A DNA stretch of 64,000 nt from JAVBOW01 sp031550615 (lineage in GTDB: Bacteria > Bacteroidota > Bacteroidia > Bacteroidales > Rikenellaceae). Both the position numbers and the translations under genes were made by a program. This document shows positions 8,238 through 17,654 of the stretch, one piece after another. Within the stretch, counting starts at the first letter, position 1. Each line of letters starts with the position of its first letter. The stretch covers positions 1-64,000 of the forward strand of contig JAVBOL010000006.1 in NCBI GenBank assembly GCA_031550615.1, in the 5' to 3' direction. The notes beneath the pieces were generated by a model that saw nothing but the letters and a program-made list of their open reading frames with translations, was not told the DNA's origin and searched no databases.

Positions 8238-9851
8238 ATGAAAAAGACACTTACCACCATGCTGCTGTCGGCCCTGTGCCTGTGCGCAGCCTCGGCGGGC
8301 AGGTACGATATCATGCCGTGGCCGGCTAACCTCACAGAGAAAGAGGGGTTCTTCGAATTTAAAAAAGGCATGGTGATGGCCATCCCGAAAGGCGAACAAT
8401 ATGCCTCGGCAGCCGCCATGCTCACCGGTAAAATGGCCGCTGCGGGTGCGCCCGCGCTGACGGTCGTGCAGGGCGCCTCAAAGGGTGACATAGTGGCGCG
8501 ACTTAACGGCAGCATCCCACTCGAAGGCTATACGCTGTCGGTGACGGAAAAAAACATCGAGATAGGCTGCTCTACGCCCGCCGGGTTCTTCTACGCCCTG
8601 GCCACGCTGCGCCAGATGCTCCCCGTGGCCGTTTACGGCGGCTATATGGACGGCGCGCAGTGGAGGGTGGCGTGCGTGAAGATCGAGGACAGCCCACGTT
8701 TCGCATACCGCGGATCGCACCTGGACTGTTGCCGCCATTTCATGCCCATCGAGTTCGTGTACAAGCACATCGACCTTATGTCGCAGTACAAGCTCAACCG
8801 ATTCCACTGGCACCTGACCGACGACCAGGGCTGGCGCATCGAGATCAAAAAATACCCGAAGCTGACCGAGGTGGGCGCATGGCGCGACTCGACCGTCATC
8901 GGTCACTATAAGAGCCGGCCGGTCGTGTACGACCACGTGAAGGTGGGCGGATTCTACACCCAGGAGCAGGTGCGTGAGGTGGTCGCCTATGCCGCCGCGC
9001 GCAATATAACCGTGATCCCCGAGATAGAACTGCCCGGCCATGCGCTGGCCGCGATAACCGCCTATCCCTGGCTGTCGTGCGGGCTGAAAGAGCAATATGC
9101 CGTCGCCGGTACGTGGGGTGTGTTCGAAGATGTATTCTGCCCCAGGGAGGAGACGATGAAATTCTTTGAGGACGTGCTTACGGAGGTGATCGAACTTTTC
9201 CCGGGCCAGTATATCCACATCGGCGGCGACGAATGCCCCAAGACCGCATGGAAACGCTGCCCCCACTGCCAGGCGCTTATCAAAAAGGAAGGGCTGAAAG
9301 ACGAGCACCAGCTGCAGAGTTGGGTCACGCACCGCATGGACGCTTTCGTCGCTTCGAAGGGGCGCACCATCATAGGCTGGGACGAGATCCTCGAAGGCGG
9401 CGTGTCGCCCAACGCCGTGGTGCACTCGTGGCGTGGCTACCAGGGCGGCATAGAGGCTGCCGGGCAGAAACACATGGTTGTCATGAGTCCGCACAAGAAA
9501 TGCTACCTCGACTATTATCAGGAGCCGGCAGAGAACGCCCCCCTCGCCATAGGCGGCTTCATTCCCCTGGATAGCGTCTACCTTTTCGAGCCCGTGCCGC
9601 CGCAATTGAGTCGCGATGAGCAGGAGTACATCTGGGGCCCGCAAGCCAACTGCTGGACCGAATACATGAAAACCCCTGCGCATGTGGAGTATATGCTCTA
9701 TCCGCGCCTTGTGGCCCTTGCCGAAGTGGGCTGGACGCCCGCCGGCAGGAAAGACCTCGACTCTTTCCATGGCCGCATACAGACCGAATTCGACCGCTTC
9801 GACCGCATGGGAGTGAATGCGTGCCAGTATGAACGCAAAACCCCTAATTGA
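8238..9851 (+). CDS. Secreted beta-N-acetylhexosaminidase, GH20
   Basis: A 537-residue enzyme with an N-terminal signal peptide (about residues 1-20, ending in ASA). An N-terminal alpha/beta domain (about 20-150) precedes the catalytic barrel. Clear landmarks are FHWHLTDDQGWRIEIKKYP (from about 189), PEIELPGHA (about 261-269), HIGGDECPK with catalytic Asp331-Glu332, and WGPQANCWTEY near the end. It removes terminal beta-linked GlcNAc or GalNAc from glycans in the periplasm or on the surface. As the last gene of the nagP-nagA transcript, it supplies their substrate. Confidence 0.92.
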   Translation: MKKTLTTMLLSALCLCAASAGRYDIMPWPANLTEKEGFFEFKKGMVMAIPKGEQYASAAAMLTGKMAAAGAPALTVVQGASKGDIVARLNGSIPLEGYTLSVTEKNIEIGCSTPAGFFYALATLRQMLPVAVYGGYMDGAQWRVACVKIEDSPRFAYRGSHLDCCRHFMPIEFVYKHIDLMSQYKLNRFHWHLTDDQGWRIEIKKYPKLTEVGAWRDSTVIGHYKSRPVVYDHVKVGGFYTQEQVREVVAYAAARNITVIPEIELPGHALAAITAYPWLSCGLKEQYAVAGTWGVFEDVFCPREETMKFFEDVLTEVIELFPGQYIHIGGDECPKTAWKRCPHCQALIKKEGLKDEHQLQSWVTHRMDAFVASKGRTIIGWDEILEGGVSPNAVVHSWRGYQGGIEAAGQKHMVVMSPHKKCYLDYYQEPAENAPLAIGGFIPLDSVYLFEPVPPQLSRDEQEYIWGPQANCWTEYMKTPAHVEYMLYPRLVALAEVGWTPAGRKDLDSFHGRIQTEFDRFDRMGVNACQYERKTPN

Positions 9852-9881
9852 GGCTTAGAGTTTTAGGTATATGAATAAAAT

Positions 9882-9914
9882 CGCAACTATAATCAGTTAT
9901 GGTTGCGGTTTTTT
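9882..9914 (+). terminator. Intrinsic terminator
   Basis: CGCAACTATAA (9882-9892) pairs with TTATGGTTGCG (9897-9907) with one G-T wobble and a four-base loop, then a T run to 9914. It ends the amino-sugar operon. Confidence 0.8.
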
Positions 9915-9924
9915 ATTGATACTC

Positions 9925-9956
9925 TTGATTATTAGTATTTTTGTTCGCTATATTTG
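9925..9956 (+). promoter_or_regulatory. Promoter for DUF898-M48 pair
   Basis: TTG at 9925-9927 and TATATTTG at 9949-9956, with a 21-base gap. The second matches TAnnTTTG exactly, 22 bases before the ATG. Confidence 0.55.
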
Positions 9957-9978
9957 CACAAACCCAAACTGAAAAACA

Positions 9979-10920
9979 ATGGAAAGAAAAAATCTACTCG
10001 CTTTTAACGGCTCGGGCAGCACCCTGTTCGGACTGACCATCGTCAACACCATCCTTACGGTGATAACCCTGGGGCTCTATTATCCCTGGGCAAAGGTTAA
10101 ATACCTGAAATACTATTACCAGAACTTCTACATGTCCGGCGACCATTTCTCCTTCCACGGCACCGGGAAAGAGATATTCAAGGGATTTATCCGCGCGATG
10201 GCCTTTATCGTCGCCATCGTGGCGCTTTATATGCTGTTTATAGCGATAAAACTCACTGCCGTGGGGCTTATCATATACATAGCCGGATTCCTGCTTATCA
10301 TGCCCATCGCCATGCACGGCACGATGCGCTACCGTTTGGCTAAAACCTCGTGGCGCTCGATCCATTTCGGTTACAGGGGCAACCTTACCGAATTGATCGT
10401 ACTTTTCCTCAAAGGATTCGGCCTGACCATCGTGACGCTGGGCATTTACGGCTCGTGGTTCGAAATGAACTTCCGCTCATACCTCTATAAGCATATCCGT
10501 TTCGGCAACGCGACGCTCGCTTTCGACGGCAAGGGGGATGATTTCTTCTGGCTCAACTTCAAGGGGATGCTGCTGACCATCGTAACGCTGGGCGTCTACT
10601 CTTTCTGGTACGTAGCCGATCTTTTCCGCTTCCACTACCAGCACACCACCGTCGAGCATAACGGCCAGGTTTACAGGCTCGATTCGATGGTTTCGGCTGG
10701 TAAGGTCTTCCGTCTGCAGGTGGTCAATATTCTGCTCATTATATTCACGCTGGGTCTGGGATTCGCCTGGGCGCAGGTGCGTACCATGAAGTTCATGGCT
10801 GAGAACGTCTCCATTCCCGAAGATCTGGATACCGACAACATCGTCCAGACCGAGGGCGACTACCAGGACGCAACCGGCGAGGGCATGTTCGACTTCCTGG
10901 ACTTTAACTTTATTTTCTAA
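9979..10920 (+). CDS. DUF898 (YjgN-like) inner-membrane protein
   Basis: A 313-residue polytopic membrane protein. A recurring motif of hydrophobic residues plus TLG, aromatic residues and Trp occurs four times (VITLGLYYPWAKV, IVTLGIYGSWFEM, IVTLGVYSFWYVA, IFTLGLGFAWAQV), which is the signature of the DUF898 family. Biochemical function is unknown. It is followed after two bases by an M48 peptidase. The same DUF898-M48 neighbourhood occurs in Proteobacteria as I recall, suggesting a shared membrane quality-control or envelope role; this is inference. The C-terminus is acidic and cytoplasmic. Confidence 0.8.
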   Translation: MERKNLLAFNGSGSTLFGLTIVNTILTVITLGLYYPWAKVKYLKYYYQNFYMSGDHFSFHGTGKEIFKGFIRAMAFIVAIVALYMLFIAIKLTAVGLIIYIAGFLLIMPIAMHGTMRYRLAKTSWRSIHFGYRGNLTELIVLFLKGFGLTIVTLGIYGSWFEMNFRSYLYKHIRFGNATLAFDGKGDDFFWLNFKGMLLTIVTLGVYSFWYVADLFRFHYQHTTVEHNGQVYRLDSMVSAGKVFRLQVVNILLIIFTLGLGFAWAQVRTMKFMAENVSIPEDLDTDNIVQTEGDYQDATGEGMFDFLDFNFIF

Positions 10921-10922
10921 GG

Positions 10923-12035
10923 TTGGAAACCGAGTTTTCCGGAAAATATTTCAATGGATTATCGTCCAAGGCTTACCCGTGCAGGGTGAGCCTTGGACGA
11001 GATTCGTTTACGATCGGCATGTCCGACGAATTCGGCGATGAGCGGATCGTCATCTGGGATATATCGCAGATCGTCAAGAACGACGTCGATTTCAGCCATA
11101 AGGTGCGTTTGCGGTACGGTGATTTCCCGCACCAGACGCTCGAAGTTCAGGATGCCGGATTCGTCGCGGCGCTGGGGCGCCTCTACCCGGGCCACGCCTT
11201 CGCCAAAAGGGATATGGTCGCGGTGGTGTCGAGCCGCTGGAAATGGGTGGCTGCTGCGACGCTGGCGCTGTTGGGCTTCGCCGCCTTCGCGTTTTTCGTC
11301 GTGGTGCCCCGCGTGGCGGAATATGCAGCTACCAAAGTGCCGCTGTCGGTCGAGAGGGCTATCGGCGAATCCGCCTACGGGCAGCTTACCGCCCTGGGCA
11401 CGGAAGATCCGCTTCGAAGCAGCCTGGTGCAGGAGTTCTTCGAGTCTATGCCCGTCGAGCGCCACTACGACTACACGGTGACGGTCCTGGACTCGGATAT
11501 ACGCAACGCGTTTGCCGTACCCGGCGGGCGCATAGCCGTCTATTCGGGTCTGCTGGACGATATGCAGAGCCCTGAAGAGCTGGCGGCGCTATTGCTGCAC
11601 GAAAGCGCGCACGTGGAGTTGCAGCACTCGCTTAAGAGCATTTTTCGCTCCCTGTCCGGATATTTCTTCATTTCGCTGCTCTTCGGGGATGCGGGTGGTA
11701 TCACGGCTGTCGTCTTCCAGAATATCTACGTTTTCCGCGACCTGCAATATTCGCGCGAAATGGAGCGCGAAGCGGACCTTATGGGCCTGGAGAGCATGCA
11801 ACGGGCCGGCATCGACCCCGACGGGATGGTACGCCTTTTCCGCACGCTCGACGATGATACGACCGGTATGGGTAAGTACGAGGTGTCGGAATTTATGAGC
11901 ACCCACCCGCTGACCCGCCACCGCATAGGTTACATAGAGGAATATATCGCCCGGGATACGGCGGACTACGCCCCCCGGCCAGACCTCGAACGGATCTTCG
12001 GTCGTATCAGGAGTGCCGGCAACAGGGCCCGCTAA
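10923..12035 (+). CDS. M48-family membrane metallopeptidase
   Basis: A 370-residue protein with an N-terminal soluble domain (1-100), one membrane segment (about 107-130) and an M48 zinc-peptidase domain. HESAH at 226-230 supplies the two zinc histidines and catalytic Glu, and EREAD further on supplies the third ligand. The start is a TTG two bases after the DUF898 stop. No ATG occurs until residue 33, inside the conserved N-terminal domain, so TTG is preferred. The gene is probably translationally coupled to DUF898. The substrate is unknown; family members cut membrane or periplasmic proteins. The gene ends within one copy of an 18-bp direct repeat. Confidence 0.8.
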   Translation: METEFSGKYFNGLSSKAYPCRVSLGRDSFTIGMSDEFGDERIVIWDISQIVKNDVDFSHKVRLRYGDFPHQTLEVQDAGFVAALGRLYPGHAFAKRDMVAVVSSRWKWVAAATLALLGFAAFAFFVVVPRVAEYAATKVPLSVERAIGESAYGQLTALGTEDPLRSSLVQEFFESMPVERHYDYTVTVLDSDIRNAFAVPGGRIAVYSGLLDDMQSPEELAALLLHESAHVELQHSLKSIFRSLSGYFFISLLFGDAGGITAVVFQNIYVFRDLQYSREMEREADLMGLESMQRAGIDPDGMVRLFRTLDDDTTGMGKYEVSEFMSTHPLTRHRIGYIEEYIARDTADYAPRPDLERIFGRIRSAGNRAR

Positions 12036-12069
12036 CTGTAATAAGATCCGCTGATCGCAACAGGGCCCG

Positions 12070-12074
<5 letters not shown>
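12019..12074. repeat. 18-bp direct repeat at the convergent gene ends
   Basis: GCAACAGGGCCCGCTAAC occurs at 12019-12036 and again at 12057-12074, a 38-base offset. The first copy holds the last codons and stop of the M48 gene, and the second overlaps the 3' end of the helicase gene on the other strand. Confidence 0.85.
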
Positions 12075-13389
<1,315 letters not shown>

Positions 13390-13429
13390 AAAATGGGGTT
13401 TCGGGGCCGGCCCCGATGGAAAATTTCGG

Positions 13430-13437
13430 CAAAGGTA
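13430..13437 (-). promoter_or_regulatory. -7 box for the helicase gene
   Basis: Reads TACCTTTG on the minus strand, an exact TAnnTTTG match, about 40 bases upstream of the helicase ATG at 13389. No clear -33 box was found. Confidence 0.5.
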
Positions 13438-13476
13438 CAAAACATATATCAAAAAAGCGCATACCCGCGCCGGGCG

Positions 13477-13631
13477 TCATCGCGCCCAGTCGAATTGCGA
13501 AAACAGGAAGATGCCCTTCTCGCCGAGCCTGACCTCCGGGATCACGACCAGCAGCCCGAAACGCTCACCGATCCCTCGAATATCCTGCGTGCATGCACAT
13601 CCACGACGTGCCCTTCGATCCTAAAATCCAT
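13477..13631 (-). pseudogene. ade: Remnant of adenine deaminase: both ends kept, middle deleted
   Basis: On the minus strand an ATG at 13631 opens MDFRIEGHVVDVHARR followed by IFEGSVSV, which resembles the first 25 residues of adenine deaminases. This frame stops after about 29 codons. In another frame the same stretch continues LLVVIPEVRLGEKGIF and ends FDWAR with a stop at 13477-13479, resembling the last 25 residues of the same family (pattern VIPE-x-(K/R)-L-x-(D/E)-x-G-(L/I)-F). So about 155 bases appear to keep the two ends of a gene of roughly 1.6 kb, joined out of frame. The match is by memory of the family; the deletion is inference. Confidence 0.6.
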
Positions 13632-13662
13632 AAAAATAATAAAAGAAAGAATAAAATTATGT

Positions 13663-13670
13663 TACTTTTG
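13663..13670 (+). promoter_or_regulatory. -7 box for the nitronate monooxygenase gene
   Basis: TACTTTTG, an exact TAnnTTTG match, 43 bases upstream of the ATG at 13714. Confidence 0.5.
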
Positions 13671-13713
13671 TCGCGGATGCCGCAGCTTTTGCGGCACAAA
13701 AATAGAGATTAAA

Positions 13714-14790
13714 ATGATGAAATCCTTTTTTATAGGGCGTTACGAGGTCCGTCTTCCCATTATCCAGGGTGGCATGGGCGTCGGCGTTTCGCTCAACGGA
13801 CTCGCGTCGGCAGTGGCCAACGAGGGCGGGGTGGGGGTTATCTCCGCCGCCGGCCTGGGGCTGCTCTACCCCCAGTTGCGGGGCGGATATGCCGAAAAGT
13901 GCATCCTCGGCCTGAAGGAAGAGCTGCGCAAGGCGCGCGAGAAATCCAAAGGTGTGATCGGCGTGAATATCATGGTCGCGCTCTCGAATTTCGGCGATAT
14001 GGTCCGCACGGCCATCGCCGAGAAGGCCGACGTGATCTTCGCCGGGGCGGGGCTGCCGCTCGATCTGCCCTCTTACCTTGGTAAGGGCAGCACCACGATG
14101 CTCGTGCCCATAGTGTCGAGCGCCCGCGCGGCCAGGGTGCTGTGCGAAAAGTGGCTGGCCAACTACGGCTACCTGCCCGACGCCATCGTTGTCGAAGGGC
14201 CCAAGGCGGGCGGACACCTCGGTTTCCGCACCGAGCAGATCGAGGACTCGCACTATTCGCTCGAAGAGCTTATCCCCCAGGTGGTCGAGGTGGCGCACGA
14301 ATATTCGGCGCAGAAAAATATCCCGGTCATCGCCGCCGGAGGCATCTCCACGGGTGATGACATAGCCCGCTTTATGAACCTGGGCGCATCCGGGGTGCAG
14401 ATGGGCTCGATCTTCGTCCCCACCTCCGAGTGCGATGCGGCGGATGAATTCAAACAGGTCTACATCGACTCCTCGGAGCGGGACGTACGCATCATACAGA
14501 GCCCCGTGGGCATGCCGGGCCGCGCATTCGACGGCGAGTTCATCCGCAGCGTCGCCGAAGGCCGCCAGAAGCCCCGCAGTTGCCCTTTCCACTGCATCCG
14601 CACGTGTGATTACACAAAGAGCCCATATTGCATAATCAAGGCCCTGTACAACGCTGCGAGGGGTAATATGAAAAAGGGCTACGCCTTTGCCGGCACGAAC
14701 GCCTACCTGGCCGACAAGATCAGCAGCGTCAGGGAGGTGATGGAAAAACTCAAGGCGGACTTCATGAGTTCGCGCTTCGCGGTCAAATAG
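13714..14790 (+). CDS. NAD(P)H-dependent flavin oxidoreductase, nitronate monooxygenase / FabK-like
   Basis: A 358-residue FMN-binding TIM-barrel protein. Typical motifs are IQGGMGVGVS near the N-terminus, FAGAGLPLDLP, VEGPKAGGHLGF (with the His used by nitronate monooxygenases) and IAAGGISTGDDIARFM plus GASGVQMGS for the phosphate of FMN. The C-terminus has a Cys-rich stretch (CPFHCIRTC, then PYCI) seen in Clostridia and Bacteroidetes members. It may detoxify alkyl nitronates or act as an enoyl-ACP reductase II; sequence alone does not decide. The frame is open far upstream but only as antisense of the helicase. The start at 13714 (a second ATG follows at 13717) matches the family N-terminus. 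Confidence 0.82.
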   Translation: MMKSFFIGRYEVRLPIIQGGMGVGVSLNGLASAVANEGGVGVISAAGLGLLYPQLRGGYAEKCILGLKEELRKAREKSKGVIGVNIMVALSNFGDMVRTAIAEKADVIFAGAGLPLDLPSYLGKGSTTMLVPIVSSARAARVLCEKWLANYGYLPDAIVVEGPKAGGHLGFRTEQIEDSHYSLEELIPQVVEVAHEYSAQKNIPVIAAGGISTGDDIARFMNLGASGVQMGSIFVPTSECDAADEFKQVYIDSSERDVRIIQSPVGMPGRAFDGEFIRSVAEGRQKPRSCPFHCIRTCDYTKSPYCIIKALYNAARGNMKKGYAFAGTNAYLADKISSVREVMEKLKADFMSSRFAVK

Positions 14791-14796
14791 AAACGA

Positions 14797-14833
14797 GTAA
14801 TGATGCCAAAAGCGCCACTTTTGGCATCATTAC
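14797..14833. other. Long perfect hairpin after the flavoprotein gene
   Basis: GTAATGATGCCAAAA (14797-14811) pairs with TTTTGGCATCATTAC (14819-14833), a 15-bp perfect stem with a seven-base loop. There is no T run on either side, so it is not a standard terminator. It may stabilise the 3' end or act with the next hairpin. Confidence 0.6.
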
Positions 14834-14853
14834 CGAAAAACACACCATTGACG

Positions 14854-14881
14854 AAAAACGCTCCCCCACGGGAGCGTTTTT
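14854..14881. terminator. Bidirectional terminator
   Basis: AAAAACGCTCCC (14854-14865) pairs with GGGAGCGTTTTT (14870-14881). It serves the flavoprotein gene on the plus strand and overlaps the stop of the radical SAM gene on the minus strand. Confidence 0.8.
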
Positions 14882-15755
14882 ATTGGAATAGCGAGAGTTG
14901 CGTGTCGGACTCGGGTTCGTAAAAGCGCATCCGTCGCGACAGGTCGAATTTGGCGCACATTTCGCGGCATTTTTCTTTCAGCTCGTTGTAGTTTGGGCTG
15001 AAACACTCGTAACGCTCACCGAACCGCGATTCATATTGCCCCCTCACCCCCGCAAAACCGCCGTCGAGCGCCTTATAGAAATAGTCGCGCGAACCTTTGC
15101 GCAAGGTCACGCCATAAGCCGGGATAATGTACGACGCCCCGGCGTCTGCCGCCTGACGTATGATCCCGGCGAGGTTCTCTTTGGTGTCGTTGATAAAGGG
15201 CAGCAGCGGCATGAGCGTAACCCCGGTGTAGATGCCTTTGTCGGCCAGCGCCCGCATCGCCCTGAACCTTTCGGACGAGGGCGGGGCGTGGGGCTCTATC
15301 CTTCTGGATGTGGCGTCGTCGACCGCGGTAATTGTGAAACTGACCGCGGCGTACGTCTTCGAAATATCCTGCAAAATATCTGCGTCACGCTCCACCAAGC
15401 TGCCCTTGGTGATGACGTGCACCGGGAATCTCTCGTCGGCGATCATGCGCAGTGCCCTGCGCGTGAGTTGCAATTCCCGCTCTATTGGCATATAGGGGTC
15501 GTTCATTGAGCCGGTACCTATGGTCGCCCTGTGCTTGCGTTTGGCGGGGAGCTCTTTGGCCAGCAGCTCCAGCGCGTTCTTTTTGACCGAGATGGTCGAA
15601 ATGTCGTTTATCCCGTAGCACTCGCTCCGCGTGTCGCAATAGATGCAGCCGTGCTGGCAGCCGCGGTAGAGGTTCATATTGTAGCCCAGGCCGAAGAAGT
15701 TGTCTTCGCCCCTGACCTTTGACAGGATGCTTTTCGCCTCGATGTAGCGCATCAT
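14880..15755 (-). CDS. Radical SAM protein, SplB-like family
   Basis: A 291-residue protein. CQHGCIYC (Cys33, Cys37, Cys40) has the CxxxCxxC spacing that holds the [4Fe-4S] cluster used to cleave S-adenosylmethionine. The context NLYRGCQHGCIYC is characteristic of the SPL-like branch (relatives of spore photoproduct lyase, Rv2578c-type). Its substrate in non-sporulating bacteria is unknown. It lies downstream of the Hdr-Flx operon on the same strand, but a strong terminator separates them. Two ATGs (15755 and 15752) are both possible starts. Confidence 0.8.
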   Translation of the reverse strand: MMRYIEAKSILSKVRGEDNFFGLGYNMNLYRGCQHGCIYCDTRSECYGINDISTISVKKNALELLAKELPAKRKHRATIGTGSMNDPYMPIERELQLTRRALRMIADERFPVHVITKGSLVERDADILQDISKTYAAVSFTITAVDDATSRRIEPHAPPSSERFRAMRALADKGIYTGVTLMPLLPFINDTKENLAGIIRQAADAGASYIIPAYGVTLRKGSRDYFYKALDGGFAGVRGQYESRFGERYECFSPNYNELKEKCREMCAKFDLSRRMRFYEPESDTQLSLFQ

Positions 15756-15761
15756 AACGAA

Positions 15762-15790
15762 AAAGGGGCGGTCTTTAAAACCGCCCCTTT
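15762..15790 (-). terminator. Terminator of the Hdr-Flx operon
   Basis: AAAGGGGCGGT (15762-15772) and ACCGCCCCTTT (15780-15790) form an 11-bp stem with a seven-base loop; on the minus strand it is followed by further T. It lies 7 bases past the last operon stop. Confidence 0.85.
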
Positions 15791-15796
15791 AAAGTA

Positions 15797-16633
15797 TTAG
15801 TATTCATTGGGCAGCGCGGCCAACTCGTCGGCGCGGAACACCGGCCCGTCCTTGCAGACGAAAGTCTTGCCCACGTTGCAGCGCCCGCATTTGCCGAAGC
15901 CGCATTTCATGCGGTTCTCGAGCGTGGTGAAGATCTGCTCGTCCTTGAATCCCAGCTTTTTGAGCACAGGGAACGTGTTTTTGATCATCACCGGGGGACC
16001 GCACACGATCACCACGGTGTTCTCGCTCGAGGGGTTGTGCTTCTCGACGATCATCGGCACGAAGCCCACCTCGCCTTTCCATTCGGCGTTCTCGCCGCCC
16101 GGGTCGACCGTCTGCACCAGTTTGACGTCGGGATCGGCATCCCATGCGGCAAGTTCGTGCTTGTAAACCAGGTCGTTTGGCGTGCGTGCGCCGTAGAAGA
16201 TGGTCACATCGCCATAGTCTTTGCGGTTGTCCAGACACGACCAGATCACGCTGCGCATAGGGGGCAGGGCGATACCCCCGGCGATGAACACCAGGTTCTT
16301 GCCCTTCCAATCTTCGATGGGGAACGTATTGCCGTATGGTCCACGGAAGCCCATCACGTCACCCTCTTCCAAAGAGCATAACGCAGAGGTGACGCGTCCC
16401 GCCTGGCGGAAGGTGCACTCGACGTAGCCGTTGCGGGTGTGGGGCGAGGCGATGCAGAAGGTCGATTCGCCCTCGCCGAACACAGAATACTCGGCGAACT
16501 GGCCGGTGCGGAAGTCGAACTTTTCGGCGTCGGCAGGGTCTAAGAATTCTAAACGGAATGTGCGTACGCCCGGGGCCTCGTTGGTTATCTTGGCCACCTT
16601 CATGCGGTAGGGCAGATATATGTTGCGTTCCAT
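15797..16633 (-). CDS. flxA: FlxA-like FAD/NAD(P)H oxidoreductase subunit
   Basis: A 278-residue protein of the ferredoxin-NADP reductase fold. An N-terminal FAD domain (TGQFAEYSVFG) is followed by an NAD-binding domain (VFIAGGIALPPMRSV; later VIVCGPPVMI). A C-terminal [2Fe-2S] motif, MKCGFGKCGRCNVG followed by FVCKDGP, has cysteines spaced as in dihydroorotate dehydrogenase electron-transfer subunits. In Flx-Hdr complexes this subunit takes electrons from NADH. It is the last gene of the seven-gene operon, 4 bases after flxB. Confidence 0.82.
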   Translation of the reverse strand: MERNIYLPYRMKVAKITNEAPGVRTFRLEFLDPADAEKFDFRTGQFAEYSVFGEGESTFCIASPHTRNGYVECTFRQAGRVTSALCSLEEGDVMGFRGPYGNTFPIEDWKGKNLVFIAGGIALPPMRSVIWSCLDNRKDYGDVTIFYGARTPNDLVYKHELAAWDADPDVKLVQTVDPGGENAEWKGEVGFVPMIVEKHNPSSENTVVIVCGPPVMIKNTFPVLKKLGFKDEQIFTTLENRMKCGFGKCGRCNVGKTFVCKDGPVFRADELAALPNEY

Positions 16634-16637
16634 CTCT

Positions 16638-17651
16638 TTAGAGTTTGGTAATTATCGAAATGCTTTCGGCGATGTCCATGTCGGCGGGGCAACGGCGTGA
16701 GCAGCGTCCGCAACCCGCGCAACCCCTCACGCCCAGCCTTTCGGGCATGTAGGAGAATTTGTGCATCAGCCTTTGGCGCCAACGCGCGCCCTGCGTTTCG
16801 CGAGGGTTGTGGCCCGAGGTGTGCAGCGTGAAGAGTTTCGCACCGCAGCTGTCCCACAGGCGCATGCGCTGGCCCTCTTTCCCACGCGTTTCGTCCTGTA
16901 TGTCGAAGCACGCGCAGGTGGGGCAGACGTAGGCGCACGCCGCGCAGCCCAGGCAGCGCATGGCGTAGCGGTCGAACACGTCGGTGTCGAAGGCCGCTTT
17001 CATCTGCTCTTCGAGTTTCGAGTCGTCGAAACGTTTTTCGACTTTAGCCAGGTACTTCTCTTTATCGTCGCCGCTGTAGGCTTCCAAAAGCTCACCCAAT
17101 GAAGCTGCCAGCGCCTCGCCTTTCGGGGTTAGGATCTCGAAGATATAGTCGCCCTTATCCGTGAGGGTCATCTGCACGTCGCTGCCTTTGGTGTTGCCCG
17201 GGCCTCCGCCGACCGAGGTGCAGAAGCAGTAGGCGTCCGAGGTGTTGCACGCCAGCGTGACGATGGTCGTGCGGGCAAGCCTCTCCTCGAAGATGGGGTC
17301 TGCGGGGTCCCAGTTGAATATCGCGCGAAGGCTCTGCATCCCGGCGGCGTCGCAAGGACGGATGCCCAGCACCACGCGGGCGGGGATGCTTTCGGGGTCG
17401 AAATCGCGCACTTCCACCCCCTCTTTATCCTTCGTGTAGGAGAAGAGTTTTTCGATCTTGGGGAAGACGAACGACTTGGCCGACATCTCGGGCAGTATGA
17501 AATCGTTCGCCACCTCGCCGGCTGCCGCGATACGGCGGTAGCCCACGCGGCCATTCATGCGCACGGGGGCGTAAACCTGGGTCGAGCCCAGCAGCTTCTC
17601 TATCATGGCGGCGTAAGAGCTGCCGCGCATCAGTTTTATATTCTCTGCCAT
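16638..17651 (-). CDS. flxB: FlxB-like 4Fe-4S electron-transfer subunit
   Basis: A 337-residue iron-sulfur protein related to the beta subunit of sulfhydrogenases. Two C-terminal 4Fe-4S motifs are visible: CLGCAACAYVCPTCAC and CAGCGRCSRRCP. The N-terminal 200 residues hold further cysteines (GIRPCDAAG, TLACNTSDAYCFCTS) typical of this family. It would pass electrons between FlxA and the rest of the complex. It lies between flxC and flxA with 3-4 base gaps, so co-translation is likely. Confidence 0.8.
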   Translation of the reverse strand: MAENIKLMRGSSYAAMIEKLLGSTQVYAPVRMNGRVGYRRIAAAGEVANDFILPEMSAKSFVFPKIEKLFSYTKDKEGVEVRDFDPESIPARVVLGIRPCDAAGMQSLRAIFNWDPADPIFEERLARTTIVTLACNTSDAYCFCTSVGGGPGNTKGSDVQMTLTDKGDYIFEILTPKGEALAASLGELLEAYSGDDKEKYLAKVEKRFDDSKLEEQMKAAFDTDVFDRYAMRCLGCAACAYVCPTCACFDIQDETRGKEGQRMRLWDSCGAKLFTLHTSGHNPRETQGARWRQRLMHKFSYMPERLGVRGCAGCGRCSRRCPADMDIAESISIITKL

Positions 17652-17654
17652 GGC

